DNA from: Cladorhizidae sp. MBARI D1340-BT2
Taxonomy: Eukaryota > Porifera > Demospongiae > Poecilosclerida > Cladorhizidae
Length of the DNA stretch: 64,000 bases
Direction of reading: 5' to 3'
Assembly (NCBI GenBank): GCA_028752905.1
Contig: JAQNBH010000002.1
Coordinates: 32,325,530 to 32,389,529, forward strand
The notes beneath the pieces were generated by a model that had not been told where the DNA came from, ran no database searches, and saw only the letters and a program-made list of their open reading frames with translations. The first letter of the stretch is position 1; the number at the start of each line of letters is the position of its first letter. Positions 1-9,494 of the stretch are shown in pieces. A program made the translations under genes and the position numbers.

Positions 1-129
1 AGCTGGCATCAATCCACATGTCCACATTGGAGATTGGTCCCAGGACCAAATTCCAGACCATAACTCTGCTGAGTGGAGTGGTACCCCTCTAGCTTTGGAC
101 CCAATCCCCTAGCCCAACCCTAACAATGA

Positions 130-443
130 GCTCCTTGTATGAGTGTGTGTGTTGTGTGTGTGTGTGTTTGTGTGTGAGTGTGTGTGTGATATGAATCAAG
201 GACTGTATACTCCATCATGAGATTATTGGGTGTGTGTGTTCATGTGTGTGTGTGTGGTGTGTGTCTCTCTGTTTGCAAGTATGACATGAAACAATTGCTG
301 CATACTGTACTCCATGATGACCCTCTTGTGTGTTTGTGTTGTGATTGTGTGTGTGTGTGTTTGTGTTGTGAGTGTGTGTGTGTGTATGTGTGTGGTGTGT
401 GTGAGTGTGTGCATGTGTGTGTTTGTGCGTGTCAGAAACAATG
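130..443. repeat. (TG)n composite microsatellite
   Basis: Long runs of TG/GTGT are interrupted by a recurring non-TG block of the type ATGAATCAAGG...GCATACTCCATCATGAG. The same block recurs near 890, 960, 1065, 1160, 1225, 1480, 9430, 13530, 15500, 15600 and 23265, so this is one composite repeat family and not a simple microsatellite. Short open frames here encode only Cys/Val/His-rich low-complexity peptides on both strands and are not credible genes. Confidence 0.85.
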
Positions 444-640
444 ATTAGAGTGTGAGCTTAGATAATGATTAAGGTTACTTTAAGTCTAGATAATTACTAC
501 ATGTAGGGTTTAGCTCGGACAATGACTAGGGGGTTAGGGCCAATGACTAACGTTAGGACTTGGCTAGGGCATAGATCAATAGATAAGGTTAGGGCTTTAA
601 CAATTACTAGGTTTAAGGCTCATACAATAACCACGGATGG
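444..640. repeat. Degenerate AATGACTAGGGTTAGG repeat
   Basis: Irregular repeats of about 24-30 bp combine a GGACAATGACTAGG part with a GTTAGGGC part. The same family returns at about 12690-12860, 15780-15970, 16260-16640 and 23400-23510. It contains TTAGGG hexamers but never in pure tandem, so it is not a telomeric tract. Confidence 0.7.
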
Positions 641-1124
641 GCATCATGAGCTTGTGTTTATGTGTGTACTCATGCATGTGCATGATAGAGATATGTAGAG
701 GGTGTGTGGGCTCCACTGATGTCCCAACACAACTATATATATGATTACATTACGCATTCCACGGTAACCGTTCTGCTTGAGGAGACATCCATACCACCTC
801 CCTTAGGCCCAATTAATCATGATGACCTCATCTCTGCACTAGCAAGACTTATGCAACATTGAGAAAAATGGAGCAGGAAACATGATTCAATGGGTGCATA
901 CTCCATCATAAACTTCTTGTGTGAGTGGTATGTGTGTGTGTATGTGTGTGTGTGTGTGTGACATGAATCAATGGCTGCAAACATCATCATGAGCTTCTTG
1001 TGTGTGTGTGTGTGTGTGTGTGTGTTTGTTGTGTTTGTTTGTGTGTGTGTGTGTGTGTGTGACTTGAATCAATGGTTGCTTACTCCATCATGAGCATCTT
1101 GTGTGTGTGTGTGTTTGTTGTGTT

Positions 1125-1156
<32 letters not shown>

Positions 1157-1660
1157 ACTTGAATCAATGGTTGCATACTCCATCATGAGCATATTGTGTG
1201 AGTGTGTGTGGGTTCTGTGTGTGTGAGTGACATGAACTAAGGGCTGCATACTCCCCCATCAATTATGAGCTTCTAGGTGTGATAGACATATAGAGGGTGT
1301 GTCGGCTCCATTGTTGTTCCAACAGAAATATATATATATTTACATCACACATACCAGGGTAACCCTGTGTACTTAAGGATATATCCACACACCGGCTATC
1401 TGTGGCCTCATAAATCATGATGACTTCATTTCTAAACTAGCAAGACTTTGCAATATTGAGAAGTGGAGCAGGAGACATGAATCAATGCTGCATACTCCAT
1501 CATGAGCTTCTTGTGTGTGTGCTTGTGTGGGTATGTGTGTATGTGTGTCACATGATTCTAGGACTGCAAACTCTATCATGAGCTTCTTTTGTGAGTGTGT
1601 GTGTGTCTGTATGTGTATATATGTGTGTGTGTTGGTTTGTTTGCGTGTGTGCTGATCTTT
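641..1660. repeat. Interspersed ~250-300 bp repeat with (TG)n tails, two copies
   Basis: Two diverged copies (about 670-930 and 1268-1515) share the ordered blocks AGAGGGTGTGTGGGCTCCA, TTCCAACACAACTATATATA, CCAGGGTAACC, ATCATGATGACTTCAT, CTAGCAAGACTTATGCAACA, TTGAGAAGTGGAGCAGGAGA, and end in the ATGAATCAATGGCTGCATAC block followed by TG runs. Between them (about 930-1260) lie four tandem TG plus core blocks. A further copy is at 13290-13625, a 5' part at 15965-16100 and a 3' part at about 3888-3950. There is no coding capacity. It resembles a non-autonomous SINE- or MITE-like family, but I see no diagnostic terminal structure. Confidence 0.65.
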
Positions 1661-1923
1661 GACTGACCCTGCACGGCTCAGGCTAGATTGGCTGCAGGGG
1701 TGTCTGTGGTACTGCTACTGCCTGCTTGGCTGCCCATCAGCTGCGGAGGTTCTGCCTCTCCTTCTCTCTCACTGCCTCTGGGTTGGTGGCTCTGGCCTTC
1801 TTCCTCTCAAAGTTCCTCTGCTTCCAGGCCTGCTCACTATCTCTATCCTCTGGTCACAGTAGTGGCACTGCTTCTCAGCAGGACTGAATGTCATGCTGAC
1901 TCAGAACTGCACAACAGCACAAA
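1661..1923. other. GC-rich unassigned spacer
   Basis: This short stretch is richer in GC than its surroundings. The open frames on the plus strand lack an ATG start or any recognisable domain. I see no gene here. Confidence 0.4.
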
Positions 1924-3535
1924 CTAACTCACTGCTTGCTCTATAGGAGTAATAGAAATGCTAACTCACTGCATGCTCTATAGGAGTGATAGGAATGCTT
2001 GGTGAGGCTATCTCACTACATGCTCTATAGGCGTAATAGGATTACTTGGTGAGACTAACTCACTGCATGCTCTATAGGAGTAATAGGAGAATGCTTGGTA
2101 AGACTAACTCACTGCATGCTCTATAGAAGTAATAGGATTACTTGGTGAGACTAACTCACTGCATGCTCTATAGGAGTAATAGGAATGCTTGGTTAGACTA
2201 ACTCACTGCATGCTCTATAGGAGTAATAAGAATGCTAGGTGAGACTAACTCACTGCATGCTCTATAGGAGTAATAGGATTACTTGGTGAGACTAACTCAC
2301 TGCATGATCTATAAGAGTAATATGATTACTTGGTGAGACTAACTCACTGCATGCTCTATAGCAGTAATGGGAATGCTTGGTGAGGCTAACTCACTGCATG
2401 CTCTATAGGAGTAATAGGAATGCTTGGTGAGACTAACTCACTGCATGCTCTATAATAGTAATAGGATTACTTGGTGAGACTAACTCACTGCATGCTCTAT
2501 AGGAGTAATAGGATTACTTGGTGAGACTAACTCACTGCATGCTCTATAAGAGTAATATGATTACTTGGTGAGACTAACTCACTGCATGCTCTATAGCAGT
2601 AATGGGAATGCTTGGTGAGGCTAACTCACTGCATGCTCTATAGGAGTAATAGGAATGCTTGGTGAGACTAACTCACTGCATGCTCTATAATAGTAATAGG
2701 ATTACTTGGTGAGACTAACTCACTGCATGCTCTATAGGAGTAATAGGAATGCTTGGTGAGGCTAACTCACTGCATGCTCTATAGGAGTAATAGGAATGCT
2801 TGGTGAGGCTAACTCACTGCATGCTCTATAGGAGTAATAGGAATGCTTGGTGAGACTAACTTACTGCATGCTCTATAGGAGTAATAGGATTACTTGGTGA
2901 GACTAACTTACTGCATGCTCTATAGGAGTAATAGGAATGCTTGGTGAGACTAACTCACTGCATGCTCTATAGGAGTAATAGGAATGCTTGGTGAGACTAA
3001 CTCACTCCATGCTCTATAGGAGTAATAGGATTACTTGGTGAGACTAACTTACTGCATGCTCTATAGGAATAATAGGAATGCTTGCTGAGGCTAACTCACT
3101 GCATGCTCTATAGGAGTAATAGGAATGCTTGGTGAGACTAACTCACTGCATGCTCTATAGGAGTAATAGGAATGCTTGACTCACTGCATGCTCTATAGGA
3201 GTAATAGGATTACTTGGTGAGACTAACTTACTGCATGCTCACTGCATGCTCTATAAGAGTAATAGGATTACTTGTTGAGACTAACTCACTGCATGCTCTA
3301 TAAGAGTAATAGGAATGCTTGGTGAGACTAACTCACTGCATGCTCTATAGGAGTAATAGGATTACTTGGTGAGACTAACTCACTGCATGCTCTATAGGAG
3401 TAATAGGATTACTTGGTGAGACTAACTCACTGCATGCTTTATAGGAGTAATAGGATTACTTAGTGAGACTAACTCACTGCATGCTCTATTGGAGTAATAA
3501 GAAGGCTTGGTGGACTAACTCACTGGTTTGTATCA
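1924..3535. repeat. 47-bp minisatellite, about 34 copies
   Basis: Head-to-tail copies of a 47-bp unit containing CTAACTCACTGCATGCTCTA, GGAGTAATAGG and TTGGTGAGA. Two main unit types alternate, one with AGGAATGCTTGG and one with AGGATTACTTGG, and a block of several units around 2290-2480 recurs at about 2520-2710, indicating higher-order duplication. There is a partial unit and a small rearrangement near 3175-3250. A single related fragment lies outside the array at about 3950-3985. Confidence 0.95.
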
Positions 3536-4084
3536 CATGGTGAATAGTTAGCTACCGGTATTAACAAGCTCATGCAAGTCATATTATATCAATTCTTGAT
3601 GAAGTCTAAACATCTAGTTGAAATGTCAAGAGAGTAAAATTCAAGTTTATTATTGAGAAGGTTATGCTTGCAACAAAATTACAACAAAGAAATCGCCAAA
3701 TACTTTTCAAGTGACAAAAATAATTCTGAGCAAATCAAGATAGATGCCTGCATTGAATCACTCTCGCACACCAGGACTGCAAGAAACCAGCAATGAAATC
3801 TATCCAGGAACAACTACTTTCTCAAAACATAAAGAATTCAGAGCAATTAGAGGTAAGCACAGATGCTTGTGTAACAGACTTCATCTCTACCCTAGCAAAA
3901 CTTATACAACATTGAACAGTAGGAGCAGGAGACATGAATCAATGGCTGCATAACTCTGTAGGAGTACTTGGTGAGACTAATCATGTCATCCTAATCGTCA
4001 GATATAGAAGTGTCTCCATTCACTGAGAATAAACATTGTGAGGAACTTCCACCAGGCTAATATCTCACCATATCAACATCTTAG
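3536..4084. other. Spacer with dispersed-repeat fragments, no gene seen
   Basis: The interval holds one copy of the AAGAATTCAGAGCAATT...GGTAAGC dispersed repeat (about 3800-3880) and the 3' end of the TG-tailed interspersed repeat (about 3888-3950). The 69-codon ORF across it is repeat-derived. No conserved domain was found. Confidence 0.5.
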
Positions 4085-5107
4085 CCATCCATACAAGAGC
4101 CCAGATACAGACAGAAGCTCGACAAGGCCTTGCTAATCAAGCCGACAAGCCCAAGATGGGCTTGAACCCAACCCCTTGAAGATCTGCTGGGGACCGACTA
4201 CAATTTCCCAAGGATGAAATTTCACACCAGACAGACCCAGACAGCGACACTGACTCCAGTGGAGAAGCAGACATGCAGCAGAATAATGTAGCCAACATCT
4301 CATCCAGGACCAAAGAGCAGACAACAATCTGAAGGATCTCTGGAAGTCAGCCAACAAGGAAGACTCACCATTTGTGACCAACAAAGCAGTGTTGATGCAC
4401 AAGATGAAAGACAGACTCGGTGAACCCTATACCAAGGTGGTCGTGCCGAAATCATGATGACTAGTAGTACTGAAGCTGGTTAACTTGGCCCCTACATCTG
4501 GACATACAGGAGCTAAAAGGACTAAGTTCAAGTTCCTAAAGAATTTCTTCTGGCCTGGCATCGGAAAAGAGACAATACAATTCCGCAGATCTTATGAAAA
4601 ATTTCAAAAGACCTCCAAGAGGACCTATAGCCATGCCCCTCTCACTATTACAAACCCACCAATTTGTCGACTATTTCAGAAAGTGGCTATGATATTGTGG
4701 TGCGCCTCTCCCTCACTCATAGCAAGAACCAGTTCATTCTTAGCTACATTGATGTTGGATCAATGTATCCAGAAACCATCCCCCTCAAGAGGATGACAGA
4801 TACGGAAGTGGGAAAGGCCCTCATGAAAATTATGTAACGGCTGTCAATACCAGAGGAATTTCTCTCTGACAGGGATCAAATTTCCTCTCTGCGGTTCTGA
4901 AGCAAGCCTTCAAGTTCCTTGGAGTCCATCACTCAAAAATGGCACCTTAACGCCCCCAGTCTAATGGAGCAGTAGAGCACTTCCATCACTCTCTGTTCCA
5001 GATGATTAGAAGCAGCTCACAAGATGGACAATAATGTGATGAACTCCTCTCCTGCCTACTCTTCCCTTGTAGAGAAGTTCTGTGCTCCACCACTGGCTTC
5101 TTGATCC
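4085..5107 (+). pseudogene. Ty3/gypsy pol relic (integrase), heavily decayed
   Basis: Fragments of a gypsy-type integrase can be read in shifting plus-strand frames. About 4318-4455 matches the linker before integrase, with VLMHKMKDRLGEPY and VVVPK. About 4490-4620 matches the zinc-binding HHCC region (HTGAKRT, FFWPGI) but the Cys pair is lost. About 4660-4860 has remnants of the catalytic core, and about 4850-5000 reads LSDRDQ and then PQSNGAVEHFHHSL, matching the second Asp and the Glu region of the DDE core. At least four frame changes and several stops separate these pieces, so it is inactive. Its 3' end abuts the left edge of segmental duplication copy A. No LTRs were identified. Confidence 0.75.
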
Positions 5108-5551
5108 TTCCATTTGGTAAGAAACACCCCCACCAAGCCGAATCTCTTCATTACTAGCAAGTAACAGGTACTAGAGCATATGCACTGTGTTAATTAGTGA
5201 TAGTTTTCTTAGGCTCAATCTTGCAGGTCTTGAGCTTAATGTTACTTACAAGCACTAGCTTAAGTAAACCCATACAGAGCCAGGATGTGGCATACTGTAT
5301 CATACCCATAAGGACCAGCAAGTAGACAACATCACACATACAATTTTTTTTACCAGTAGACTTAGATTGACAATAGGAATATACTAGTTGCTATATATAA
5401 CCAAACATTTCTGATAGTAAACTAATAAATAGCTCTATAGCAATAAATTCACAGAGCCCTGGCTAAACATCAGGAAACCCTGTGTGTTCACTCTTGAGAA
5501 ACACGATACTACTATACAAAATAAATTTGATAAACTAATTCACAGTACACA

Positions 5552-6886
5552 CTAGCATTGTGGTATTGATTCTACGCATTGCGATGAAATATTCTTCCTC
5601 TTATGAATGGACTTGTACAGTGCTCTTGCCGACCCTTGAAAACTGCCACCTCCTGCGGTCACTAAGCACGTGCCAGATGCTGCCAAGTGCTTTTGCAGCA
5701 GCGCCACATACCCGGGAGTCTGGAAAGAAGCAACTTCATCAAATGAAGCTTCCCATTCTTTGAAGGATAATTTAATTCCGAAGCTCTTTAGTTCACTAAA
5801 TAAAAGCTTCATCGTAGATTTCACCAAATCGTTATTCTTAGTATCTCGGTATATATCTGATCCATGTTTTTGACAGTCTACGGTCAAAAACAGTCTGGTA
5901 GTTTTGTATAACTTTTGCATGGTACGAACTTTGTTGACAATAGCATTCACATATGTTTTAACTAATGCCAACTTCTTCTCTTGTGACGTTGTTCCTCCTA
6001 AGTTGGTAGTGCAAAAGAAGCTGTAATCTTAGCATCACACTGACATAGTCACCGTTAGGCATGTACCGATCCAAATATCTCTTACTGTCTCTTGAACGAT
6101 TTTGGGACTGTTCTCATGTAACAAGTTAAATAATAACCCTCTGGCACAAGGACTGTGTGCTAATATAGCAATGCGATACATCTCTGCCTTTCCTACAATG
6201 CCTCCCCAAAGGTGGAACAACACAACAGACTGGTTGGGTTTGTGGTTCCCATATATCAGGTCTCGAAACCCGCCAAAGGAATAGTCTATGTACTTGACTT
6301 GTACAGATCGGACTATATTGAAACTGTGCTCTTTAGCAAAGAGTGAAGCACTTCTATTGAATTGATCGTTACACTTATTGTCATCTTTTGCACGTATCTT
6401 ACATGGCTTGCCAACAACAATGAGATTCTTCGGAGCAGACTCTAGAAAACCTTTCCAGCTCTTGAAAGGAGCATAATGACGACCCTTAATTTGTTTTTCC
6501 CAGGTCTCCATGTTTAAAACATCTTGTAATCTCAACTCTTCTTCTCCCCACTTAGCCTTTTCAGCTGACCTAAAGGTTAGACCAAAGCTAGATCCTTTGG
6601 TAACGAATGGTTCGACCACCATAACTCTTTCTTTAATAGCTCCAGCCCAGCATTGTAATGAGAGGATATTGATAGCAGCACCGGTCATTTGATCACAAAA
6701 ATCAGTTGCCAAGATATAACCAAATTGGGAAGTCATCTTTTCTTCGTTGCTGATTTGCGAGTAAACGGAAGCAGACGGGATTCTTGTTTCGTAGAGATGT
6801 TACTTTCTGCTAGTCAGGAATAGAGCTGTAAGATGCACAATTGCTACCAGTGAAAGAATTATATGTTTGCTATTAAACCATCTCAT
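5552..6886 (-). pseudogene. Type-II membrane fucosyltransferase-like gene, copy A (broken)
   Basis: Reading from an ATG at 6886, a short basic N-terminus is followed by a hydrophobic segment (IILSLVAIVHLTALFL) typical of a Golgi type-II anchor. The lumenal part then shows GYILATDF, SLQCWAGAI, VVEPFV, YIDYSFGGFRDLIYG and, C-terminally, LTVDCQKHGSDIYRD, KEWEASF and GYVALLQKHLAASGTCLV. I associate this arrangement with an uncharacterised metazoan family resembling GDP-fucose O-fucosyltransferases; activity is inference. Two lesions are visible: an in-frame TAA at 6800-6802, where copy B has a Tyr codon, and a 2-nt insertion near 6088-6092 that shifts frame before the C-terminal third. The N- and C-terminal thirds are otherwise well kept. 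No intron was recognised. Confidence 0.6.
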
Positions 6887-7689
6887 TCCAGCTGCTGGCC
6901 CTCCTACCTAATCTTCACTGGCGGCACTCAGGGCGGATGCGAGAGGAAGCAACAACGACCTAGTTTATCTGGGATAGAACCTATCTTACTGCTGGTATAA
7001 CTGTCTACTATATTGCACAACTTTTTTCAGCAGCGCATCCTTACTTAGCCCGCAAAACCCTAGGGATATGTAATCAGGCCCCTTCCCTCCCTCCCCCCCC
7101 CCCCCCATTCCCCCTCCCGGAAGAAAAAAAGAAGAAAGGCGTGGGGTGGAGTGGAGTGTGCATGGATGCGCTGCAGTAAAACAATTATGACTCAAGAGAG
7201 AACATCTCTGGCCCTCACCAGCCTGTTTGCCTTTGAGATATTTTGGTAGCAAGGGAGAAAAAAGATGTGGTTTGCAGAGTGTTCGTGGTTGGACTATGAG
7301 AAGCTGTGATTTATTTCTACTGTTCCCAGGCAGATAAAAAGAAGGTTTACATAGTAAAAGAGTGAGAGAGAGGAAGCCTACATCAGCCAAGGCTATATCA
7401 GTTGGAAAGATGCTTCTTCAAGATTTAGGTTGTTTTTATATAGCTAGCTAGCTCTATAGCTGGATCAGTTCATGTAGCATATTACTTGTGATGTATCATT
7501 TCAATCAATACCTTCCTGGAATTAAAACAGACTTTTGTTAGTGCACAGCAATAACAAATAAACGTGCAGGAAATGACTATTATATCACATGGCACAACTG
7601 AACCACACTGATGAATATCATCATCACAATAGGAATTTCCCGATAACACATTACTTACTATTTTTCATGGCACACCACACTGTAATCAA
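6887..7689. other. Spacer in duplication copy A, no gene supported
   Basis: This lies between the two gene fragments. It includes an oligo-C tract at about 7085-7110 and a short run of GCTAGCTAGCT near 7441-7455. The minus-strand ORF of 134 codons at 6986-7390 is not conserved in copy B (20760-21480) and has low-complexity Gly/Pro composition, so it is not called. Confidence 0.5.
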
Positions 7690-7944
7690 ATGAAGGAGAC
7701 ATCAGCTATCGAACATGCTGATGCTGGTAGAGTGATAACCAGCTCACATGGCAGAAATGTTGGAGAGATGTTGGATGAAGCACACAAAGAAGAAAAGAAG
7801 CTCAATGGAAGAATCCAAAATGTGCATGTTCTTGATAAAGAGGAATTGGCTTTAAGTGCACTTGATCATAATGGGAGCAATTTTATTCAGCTACTGTTGC
7901 TGAGAAGTCGTGATCAAGGTAAATCTGTCAATCATTATTCATAG
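7690..7944 (+). pseudogene. DUF4371/ZMYM1-like hAT fragment, copy A
   Basis: An 84-codon frame carries ITSSHGRNVGEMLDEAHKEE, then LALSALDHNGSNFIQLLLLR and SRDQ. This matches the stretch of DUF4371 hAT-type transposases (ZMYM1-like proteins) that normally reads as an EN..LM.IL followed by LA.RG...E.NF.QLL.LR..D. Relative to copy B (21525-21758) it has lost 15 nt, removing five residues of the conserved helix. The frame runs into a GGTAAATCT that could be a splice donor (inference). It may be a lone exon of a domesticated gene or a transposon scrap; the rest of the protein was not seen nearby. Confidence 0.55.
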
Positions 7945-8299
7945 CTAAAATTATATTTAGGATTGGACAAGTGGTATATACTGTAGATGAATTGTACTGT
8001 TGAGCCTTGAGATAGGCCAGCACTAAGTACATACAGACTATAAATGACTGACTACTAGAGAAAAACAGCAACATGGATTAACTATATCTTAATGATTATT
8101 ACAGAAAAATAAAGATTTACAAAGGGAGTTTGTTTTGGGATGGCAATGGGGGAAGGTGCCTAAGCCATACGGACATGGGACCCTATAGGTACCAAACATT
8201 AAGTGTTTACTCACTTGAGCACATTTCCCATTACAATTCTGACTACCTTGCCCAACACCTCTTCTTTCACCACTGTTACTCATCTACCCAACATTAGGC

Positions 8300-9390
8300 C
8301 ATTAATCATCTTCATTTTTGCAAAAAAATCTATCTTGGTTCAACTACTTCTAGAGCGAGAAAGAATTCAGAGCACATCTGGGCAAGCATACTAGCCTGTG
8401 TAGTCTCTCACTATATCAGTGTATTCATGATACAAAGTTACAGCAAAGAAATCTATCCTCTAACTACTTCTTCTAGAGTGAGAACGATTTCAGAGCACTT
8501 CTAGGTAAGCATACATGCCTGGGTAGTTATAATATTTTATGACAGCAAAGAAATCTATCCTCTAACAAATGCTTAGATATACAATTACACTGGAGTTGTA
8601 CATCTATATATATATATATTGGGTTAGTTCCACTACATGGCCATGAGAAAAATTGAAAGGTTGATGAACATACTCAAGTAGTTTCAAATGAGAATTCCCA
8701 AGTTGTTCACCTAAATGTGTATGCATCAGGGGAAGACCATGTGATGATTAAAGATGTAACAAACAATCAATAGTCCATCTTACAATGGTATGAGAGAATT
8801 CTCTCATCAAATTCAAACATCTGATGGCCATCTCCAATCATCTCAGTGTCTACTGTTTGATTATTGTATCTACTTCAAATTCCTGATAGTAGTCATATTC
8901 ATTCATTTCAGGGTTTATTGCTAGTTTGTTGAAATATAATTCATCTTTGAAGTTATCTTTCCAGCTAAGCAGTGTAGCGTCATTACATCATAGTATGCTT
9001 GTAATAATATTGACAGACAAATCATCACTTTGTCAAGTGAGAAAGAATTCGGAGCTATTCCAGGTAGCCAGTGTAACATCACTTTATCATTGTATGCCTT
9101 CTAATAAACATACGGCAAAGAATTCTATCCTGGAGCACCCACTTTCTCAAGCAAGAAAGAATTCAGAGCAGTTCCAAGTAAGCTTAGGTGTGCATGTAGC
9201 ATCACTATGTTAGATTTTTCTAGAAACAAAATTACACAGCAAGTGAGGGTTCACAGAACTGTGCTTACCTGAAATTGCTCTGAATTGTTTCTCTCTTGAA
9301 AGATAATTGCTCCAACTGTAAGTTTTCTTTCAGGCATTCAGTTACATAGTGATGCTATACTGGCATCTACGCTTACCTGGAAAACTCTTT
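8300..9390. repeat. Cluster of ~110-125 bp GAATTC/GGTAAGC dispersed repeats (copy A)
   Basis: Units contain, in order, GCAAAGAAATCTATCCT, a GGAGCAACTACTTTCTC block, GAGAAAGAATTCAGAGCA, TTCCAGGTAAGC and a TGTAGCATCACTAT block. Direct copies lie at about 8310-8400, 8430-8530, 9030-9090 and 9105-9220, and an inverted pair at about 9250-9390, making a palindromic end. Spacer from 8530 to 8950 has no recognised content. The same cluster is present at 22140-23225, and further copies lie at 3800-3880, 43380-43660 (inverted) and 53270-53400. Confidence 0.75.
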
Positions 9391-9494
9391 TGTGTTTGTG
9401 TGTATGTGTTTGTGTGTGTGTTTGCGTGACATGAATCAAGGGCTGCATACTGTACTCCATCATGAGCTTCCTGTGTGTTTGTGTTGTGTATACG

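Larger units (their letters stand above)
5108..9486. repeat. Segmental duplication, copy A
   Basis: Direct duplicate of 18983-23310, in the same orientation and order, beginning at a shared TTCCATTTGGTAAGAAACAC. It contains a minus-strand fucosyltransferase-like pseudogene, a C-rich tract (about 7085-7110), a plus-strand DUF4371-type fragment and a cluster of dispersed GAATTC repeats. Small indels separate the copies: for example A has about 26 extra bases near 5130 and a 15-nt loss near 7807. Homology resumes beyond the hAT insertion at 12690-12770, matching about 23430-23505. Confidence 0.93.

Noticed and set aside
223..444. Cys/Val/His-rich ORFs on both strands in TG tracts
   Set aside because: Translation of (TG)n; no coding meaning.
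444..640. Interstitial telomere
   Set aside because: TTAGGG occurs only as isolated motifs in a longer degenerate unit, never in tandem.
1659..1927. Two plus-strand ORFs in the GC-rich segment
   Set aside because: One lacks an ATG, both are low complexity (Leu/Ser-rich), and no domain is seen.
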